Assembly (NCBI GenBank): GCA_021788565.1
Contig: JAJYKO010000014.1
Location: 1-18,942, forward strand
Direction of reading: 5' to 3'
Length of the DNA stretch: 18,942 nucleotides
Source of the DNA: Chloroflexota bacterium
GTDB lineage: Bacteria > Chloroflexota > UBA6077
The notes under the pieces are model-generated. The model saw nothing but the letters and a program-made list of their open reading frames with translations, did not search any database and was not told where the DNA came from. The position numbers were made by a program, and so were the translations under genes. Positions 15,159-18,942 of this stretch are shown here, piece after piece. Numbering within the stretch: the first letter of the stretch is position 1; every line of letters starts with the position of its first letter.

Positions 15159-15200
15159 CAGGGTTCCAGCACCAGTCTAGCCCGGAGGGATGATCTTCCG

Positions 15201-15566
15201 ATGTGGCTTCCCCTGCTCGGTCTGTTGACCGGCGTTGTGATAGGACTGTCGTTCTCGATTTCGGTGCCAGCCGATTATGCCCGCTATACCGGAATGGCGA
15301 TCCTGGCGGCGATGGACTCGATCATGGGAGCGATCAGTGCAGAGCTGGATGGCCGCTATGAGAACGACGTCTTCGTCGCCGGCCTGTTCACGAACATGCT
15401 GCTGGCCGGGACCCTGACCTATCTGGGCGACAGGCTCGGAGTTGAGCTCTACTTCGCCGCGATCGTTGCGTTCGGCGCGCGCATGTTCAACAATCTTGCC
15501 ATCGTGAGACGTCACTTCGTCGCTCGCCTCAGGGAGAGGCAAAGGCTGAAGTCGGGCCAGGGTTAG
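15201..15566 (+). CDS. sbp: Small basic membrane protein Sbp (DUF1290)
   Basis: The 121-residue membrane protein has about three hydrophobic segments (roughly 2-20, 66-85 and 89-99) and a basic C-terminus (RRHFVARLRERQRLKSG). The core YTGMAILAAMDSIMGAISAELDGRYENDVFVAGLFTNMLLAGTL-type sequence, with its internal acidic residues, is the hallmark of the Sbp/DUF1290 family first seen beside ftsZ in Bacillus and actinobacteria. The molecular role is unknown; gene context ties it to division. GGAGG about 12 bases before the ATG is a little far but usable. It sits between ftsQ and ftsA, a context common in Chloroflexota and some Firmicutes. Confidence 0.88.
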   Translation: MWLPLLGLLTGVVIGLSFSISVPADYARYTGMAILAAMDSIMGAISAELDGRYENDVFVAGLFTNMLLAGTLTYLGDRLGVELYFAAIVAFGARMFNNLAIVRRHFVARLRERQRLKSGQG

Positions 15567-15577
15567 ACAGGGTTAGA
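15558..15577 (+). repeat. 10-bp tandem duplication abutting the ftsA start
   Basis: CAGGGTTAGA occurs twice in direct tandem, and the second copy ends at the base before the ftsA ATG. The sbp stop codon lies in the first copy. The duplication supplies a weak AGGG element at usable distance from the ATG. Confidence 0.7.
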
Positions 15578-16804
15578 ATGGCAGCTGCACAGGTAGTAGT
15601 AGGCCTCGACATAGGAACGACCAAGGTCTGCACTATGATCGGAGAGGTCAAAGGCGATCGAGTTCAGGTCGTCGGTGTCGGGGTTTCGCCGTCAAAAGGA
15701 ATTCGAAAAGGAATCGTAGTGGACATGGACGACGCGGCCAGTGCTATTGCCGCGTCACTGAAGAAGGCTGAGACCTTCTCGGGCTACAAAATCGTCGGTG
15801 CCTACGTGGCGGTTTCGGGCGGCCACCTTGACTGCGAGCCGGTTCACGGTCGAATCACTTTTCCTCGGGAGCGCACGTTGTCCAGGCAGGATCTCGCAGA
15901 TGTGCTGACCGCTGCGCGGCCGGAGGATGTGCCCGAGGGGCGCACGGTGCTGCACGTGCTGCCCAAAGGGTACGTCGTCGACGGAGAGGATGGGATCACT
16001 AACCCCATGGGGATGCTCGCGTCTACCCTCGAGGTCGAGGGGTTGACTGTCAGCGCGGGCACGGCTCCTCTCCTTAACCTGGCAAGGTGCGTAGAGCGAG
16101 CCGGTATTCAGGTCGACGGTTTCGTCAGCGCCGGATTGGCTTCGGCGCATGCCGCTCTCACCGATAGCGAGAAACAGCTGGGGGTTCTGGTGATCGACAT
16201 CGGTGGGGGGACAACCGATCTGGCCTGGATCAAGGACGACGCCGTCCAGCACATCGGTGCAGTGCCCTTTGGGGGCAACCACGTCACCAACGACCTCGCT
16301 ATGGTGCTAGGGGTGCCATTTGCCGCGGCGGAGGAACTCAAGATAGGGTATGCTTCCGCTCTTCCAGAATCCATCCCCGGGGAGGAGATGATTGATACCG
16401 GCTCCTTTTCCGGCGGAGAGGCGCGTGAAGTTCCGAGGCGGTTGATGGCAGAGGTGGCGGAGGCGCGGCTCGCCGAGCTACTGAGCATGGCCGAGGATGA
16501 GTTGACGGCGAGCAGCTTCAACGGTGTCCTGCCCGCGGGAGTCGTGCTGACCGGCGGGGCTGCTCAGCTGCGCGGCATTCGGGAGATGGTGCAGGAGCAG
16601 TTCGGAGTTGCAGTTCGCATCGGGCAGCCGGAAGGGCTGAATGGTTCGGTGGATTCAGTGGTGAGTCCCATGTATTCTGCCGGCGTCGGGTTGTTGAAGT
16701 GGATCCTTGCCCAGCCAGGCGATCTAGCGAGCAGCCGCCCTGCTCGTCGCAATCGGAGTCTGGGCGGCAGACTGAAGGGAATGATCAAGGCTTTCTTGCC
16801 ATGA
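15578..16804 (+). CDS. ftsA: Cell division protein FtsA (actin-like FtsZ tether)
   Basis: The 408-residue actin-fold ATPase anchors FtsZ filaments to the membrane and recruits later division proteins. The phosphate-1 motif VVGLDIGTTKV (about 7-17) and phosphate-2 motif VIDIGGGTTDLAW (about 205-217) are clear. The FtsA-specific 1C domain falls between them (around KKAETFSGYKIVGAYVAVSGGH to LHVLPKGYVVDG), and VVLTGGAAQLRGI is the adenosine motif. The last 15 residues, SLGGRLKGMIKAFLP, form the amphipathic membrane-targeting helix. Its presence argues against an actinobacterial origin, since that phylum mostly lacks ftsA. Only a weak Shine-Dalgarno is seen, within a 10-bp tandem duplication. Confidence 0.95.
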   Translation: MAAAQVVVGLDIGTTKVCTMIGEVKGDRVQVVGVGVSPSKGIRKGIVVDMDDAASAIAASLKKAETFSGYKIVGAYVAVSGGHLDCEPVHGRITFPRERTLSRQDLADVLTAARPEDVPEGRTVLHVLPKGYVVDGEDGITNPMGMLASTLEVEGLTVSAGTAPLLNLARCVERAGIQVDGFVSAGLASAHAALTDSEKQLGVLVIDIGGGTTDLAWIKDDAVQHIGAVPFGGNHVTNDLAMVLGVPFAAAEELKIGYASALPESIPGEEMIDTGSFSGGEAREVPRRLMAEVAEARLAELLSMAEDELTASSFNGVLPAGVVLTGGAAQLRGIREMVQEQFGVAVRIGQPEGLNGSVDSVVSPMYSAGVGLLKWILAQPGDLASSRPARRNRSLGGRLKGMIKAFLP

Positions 16805-16819
16805 TGCGGTATTATCCAT

Positions 16820-16838
16820 CCCCGGTGAGCAGCCGGGG
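16820..16838 (+). other. Hairpin in the ftsA-ftsZ spacer
   Basis: CCCCGG (16820-16825) and CCGGGG (16833-16838) pair over a 7-nt loop. The hairpin ends just before the ftsZ ribosome binding site, and no T-run follows. It might shape ftsZ translation or mRNA ends. Confidence 0.45.
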
Positions 16839-16854
16839 GCTTTGAGGTGAACAA

Positions 16855-17970
16855 GTGCTCGATAGGGGGCGACAGTTGGAAGGCGAAGGCGTACCTCGGA
16901 TCATGGTGGTTGGGGTTGGAGGCGGAGGCAGCAACGCAGTCAACCGAATGATTCAGGCGCAGGTCCGCGGTGTGGAGTTCGTCGCCGTGAACACCGACCA
17001 GCAGGCCCTCTCCAGGGCCGAGGTTGGCGCCAGGCGGATGCGGATCGGCGACAAGATTACGAGAGGGCTCGGGTCCGGCGGGAATCCCGCGATCGGTGCT
17101 AAGGCTGCCGAGGAGAGTGTGGAGGAGCTATACCAGATGCTGAACGGCTCCGACATGGTCTTCATAACGGCCGGCATGGGAGGCGGTACCGGCACGGGCG
17201 CATCCCCTGTCCTCGCCCAGGTGGCGAGGGAAACGGGAGCACTCACCGTCGGCGTAGTCACCAAGCCGTTCAGTTTCGAGGGGGCCAGGAGGCGGCAGGT
17301 TGCCGAGGAGGGTATTAGCGAGCTGAAGTCGAAGGTAGATACCCTCATCACCATTCCTAACGATCGGCTCCTTCAGGTGATCGACAGAAACGTGCCCGTC
17401 GAGTCCGCACTGAGGGTGGTGGACGACGTGCTGCGCCAGGGCATTCAGGGGATCTCGGAGCTAATTACCGAGCCAGGGCTGATTAACCTCGACTTCGCGG
17501 ACGTCAAGTCCGTGATGTCCAACGCGGGTTCGGCTCTGATGGCAATAGGGCAAGCAAAGGGAGAGAACAGGGCGGCCGACGCGGCCAAGTCCGCGATAGC
17601 CAATCCGCTGCTGGACGTCTCCATGGCTGGCGCCAAGGGCGTGCTCTTCAACGTCACGGGCGGAACTGACCTCACGCTGAACGAGATCAATCAGGCAGCG
17701 GAGATAGTCTCGGCCGCGGCCGACACGGAGGCCAACATCATATTCGGCGCCGTCGTGGACGAGAGCCTCGAAGGGGAGATCCGGATCACGGTGATCGCCA
17801 CCGGTTTCGATGGCAAGGTTACCGCCCAGTCCGCAAGCCTCGAGCAGATTCTGGCCACTCATCCTGCCCAGGTGCGTCCCGTTCGTCCTCAAGACGGCTC
17901 GATCTCGCGCACTTACGACAAGGGTGACTACGACGTGCCGGCCTTCCTGAGACGAAGGCAGGGCCTGTAG
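16855..17970 (+). CDS. ftsZ: Cell division GTPase FtsZ
   Basis: The 371-residue tubulin homologue assembles the Z ring. The nucleotide-binding core has [13 protein letters not shown] (18-30), the tubulin signature GGGTGTG (109-115), and the T7 loop NLDFAD (211-216) that completes the GTPase site in the filament. The C-terminal linker is short (about 35 residues), and the conserved tail [10 protein letters not shown] (359-368) binds FtsA. The GTG start at 16855 is set by GAGGTGA with 5-nt spacing, the best ribosome binding site in the cluster, which fits the high FtsZ output a cell needs. A hairpin lies just upstream and a palindrome-type repeat follows 157 nt after the stop. Confidence 0.98.
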   Translation: MLDRGRQLEGEGVPRIMVVGVGGGGSNAVNRMIQAQVRGVEFVAVNTDQQALSRAEVGARRMRIGDKITRGLGSGGNPAIGAKAAEESVEELYQMLNGSDMVFITAGMGGGTGTGASPVLAQVARETGALTVGVVTKPFSFEGARRRQVAEEGISELKSKVDTLITIPNDRLLQVIDRNVPVESALRVVDDVLRQGIQGISELITEPGLINLDFADVKSVMSNAGSALMAIGQAKGENRAADAAKSAIANPLLDVSMAGAKGVLFNVTGGTDLTLNEINQAAEIVSAAADTEANIIFGAVVDESLEGEIRITVIATGFDGKVTAQSASLEQILATHPAQVRPVRPQDGSISRTYDKGDYDVPAFLRRRQGL

Positions 17971-18024
17971 GGGAAAGTATCTCGTGGAGAACTGTCTGCA
18001 CCTGTGATGGGCTGATCGACGTAG

Positions 18025-18068
18025 CGTCGCCCCCAGTGGCGACGTTGAGGCTCGGCAGGGGCAACGTC
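18025..18068 (+). other. Pair of mutually exclusive hairpins downstream of ftsZ
   Basis: CGTCGCC (18025-18031) pairs with GGCGACG (18038-18044) over a 6-nt loop. GACGTTG (18041-18047) can instead pair with CAACGTC (18062-18068). The two structures share GACG at 18041-18044, so only one can form at a time. A 12-bp palindrome, CAGCGCGCGCTG, follows at 18085-18096. No open frame with coding character covers the stretch. Confidence 0.4.
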
Positions 18069-18126
18069 GGGCGCAGCAGTGAGCCAGCGCGCGCTGTGAG
18101 CTAGACGCCACACGAGCAGTGGTGAT

Positions 18127-18150
18127 AGGGGCGGTTCGCGAACCGCCCCT
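18127..18150. terminator. 24-bp perfect palindrome, copy 2, with T-rich tail (likely ftsZ terminator)
   Basis: The same 24 bases as at 1975-1998, AGGGGCGGTTCG plus its reverse complement, here followed by TTCGTTTTGATAAT. The strong GC stem and the T-rich tail on the + strand fit a rho-independent terminator closing the dcw cluster. Its identity with copy 1 shows it is also a dispersed repeat. Confidence 0.65.
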
Positions 18151-18206
18151 TCGTTTTGATAATACCCGCGGGCACTCTGGGTGCGAGAATTGCTTTGTGG
18201 TAGAGC

Positions 18207-18942
18207 ATGAACACGAAACACGCTGATGGCCTCACGTACTACTCCTTCCCTCACATGGAGTCCTGGCCGGAACTGAGCCAGGCTGTCTTCGGTCGTACCG
18301 GTGGCGTGAGCGAGGGCCCGTACTCGAGCCTGAACGTCAGCTTGGCCGTGAAGGACGATGCCGAGAGGGTGCGGGTTAACCGCTCCAGAATGGTGGGAGC
18401 TGTGGGGTGGGAAACCCAGGCCGTGGTGAGCGCCCGCCAGGTCCATGGGCGTGAAGTCGTCCGGGTGGTCAGGGAGATGGCCGGTGGGTCCGACTTGCCC
18501 GATTGTGATGCGCTGGTAACAGATGAGCCGGGCGTGCTCCTGATGCTCAAGTTTGCTGACTGCGTCCCGATTACCCTCTGGGATCCTGTGCGAAAGGTGG
18601 TTGGACTGGCGCACGCTGGATGGAGAGGCACGATCCTCGGGACTCCCGGTGCCACCGTCACATTCATGGTGGAGCACTTCAGGTCGCGTCCTTCAGATAT
18701 TCTGGCCGGCATCGGCCCGTCCATAGGATCCTGCTGCTACCAGGTGGGCCCGGAGGTGGCGAAACTGGCAGATCAGGTTTTCGCCGGCACCGGAGTAGTG
18801 CAAAGGGATTCAGATACCGACGTGCGGTTCGACCTTTGGAGGGCGAACAGCGAAACCCTGATGCGAGCGGGCGTCCCGGAGGAGTCGATTTCTCTGGCCG
18901 GCATCTGTACCCGCTGCCACAGCGAACTCTTCTTCTCTCACA
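18207..18942 (+). CDS. pgeF: Peptidoglycan editing factor PgeF (YfiH/DUF152, laccase-domain), 3' end outside window
   Basis: Starting at ATG 18207 the frame runs 245 codons to the window edge without a stop. The DUF152/YfiH fold is clear: FGRTGGVSEGPYSSLNVS near 28-45, ARQVHG with metal ligand H80, KFADCVPITLWD with C119, and GLAHAGWRGTI with H136. Then come GPSIGSCCYQVG and, at the edge, ICTRCHSELFFSH, so only the last residues are missing. Family members are reported both as multi-substrate purine nucleoside phosphorylases and as PgeF, which removes wrongly built UDP-MurNAc-peptides (for example with L-Ser instead of L-Ala). Lying after ftsZ, the context fits the cell wall role. The palindrome upstream suggests a separate transcript. 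No strong ribosome binding site or promoter is seen. Confidence 0.9.
   Translation, partial: MNTKHADGLTYYSFPHMESWPELSQAVFGRTGGVSEGPYSSLNVSLAVKDDAERVRVNRSRMVGAVGWETQAVVSARQVHGREVVRVVREMAGGSDLPDCDALVTDEPGVLLMLKFADCVPITLWDPVRKVVGLAHAGWRGTILGTPGATVTFMVEHFRSRPSDILAGIGPSIGSCCYQVGPEVAKLADQVFAGTGVVQRDSDTDVRFDLWRANSETLMRAGVPEESISLAGICTRCHSELFFSH

Noticed and set aside
17461..18111. Minus-strand open frame opposite the end of ftsZ and the spacer
   Set aside because: Mostly antisense to ftsZ with no domain and no convincing ribosome binding site; it is a by-product of third-position GC bias.
18156..18190. Promoter for pgeF using TTGATA and GAGAAT
   Set aside because: The boxes are 23 bp apart and the -10 is weak; spacing of 17 gives no acceptable -10.

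Overview
The window is a near-complete division and cell wall (dcw) cluster on the + strand. It is preceded by three unrelated housekeeping genes and followed by a gene of the peptidoglycan editing factor family. GC content looks high (about 60% by eye). The set of genes suggests a monoderm-type Terrabacteria bacterium, most likely Chloroflexota: sbp (DUF1290) lies between ftsQ and ftsA, both ftsA and mraZ are present, RsmH has a Cys-rich C-terminal segment, and palindromic intergenic repeats are scattered through the region. The phylum is an inference, not something the sequence proves.

Layout. 1-406: 3' end of a GT4 glycosyltransferase gene. 452-1944: a Nif3-family metalloprotein gene overlapping a coiled-coil/zinc-ribbon protein gene by 4 nt. 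1945-2517: a perfect 24-bp palindrome, a small convergent gene on the - strand with a strong ribosome binding site, and then the cluster's control region. That region has a sigma70-type promoter (TTGAAA-17-TACAAT) running straight into an array of TGG boxes at about 10-bp spacing, which fits autoregulation by MraZ. 2518-17970: mraZ, rsmH, ftsL-like, ftsI/pbpB, murF, mraY, murD, ftsW, murC, murB, ftsQ, sbp, ftsA, ftsZ, all co-oriented with short gaps or overlaps. 17971-18206: hairpin-rich spacer with a second copy of the 24-bp palindrome. 18207-end: pgeF, cut by the window edge.

How the genes work together. MurB, MurC, MurD and MurF build the UDP-MurNAc-pentapeptide and MraY puts it on the lipid carrier. 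FtsW (glycan polymerase) and the FtsI-type transpeptidase make septal peptidoglycan. FtsL and FtsQ are the bitopic partners that activate them. FtsA tethers FtsZ filaments to the membrane. RsmH methylates 16S rRNA and MraZ is the transcriptional regulator. murE and murG, normally part of this cluster, are absent from the window: ftsI is followed directly by murF, and ftsW directly by murC.

This is mostly a conserved, ordinary region. I see no wholly new system. The points worth a second look are the MraZ operator array, the missing murE and murG, a five-unit heptanucleotide repeat filling the murB-ftsQ junction, the palindromic repeat that brackets the cluster, the small minus-strand gene, and the long Pro/Thr/Ala tail on the FtsI homologue.
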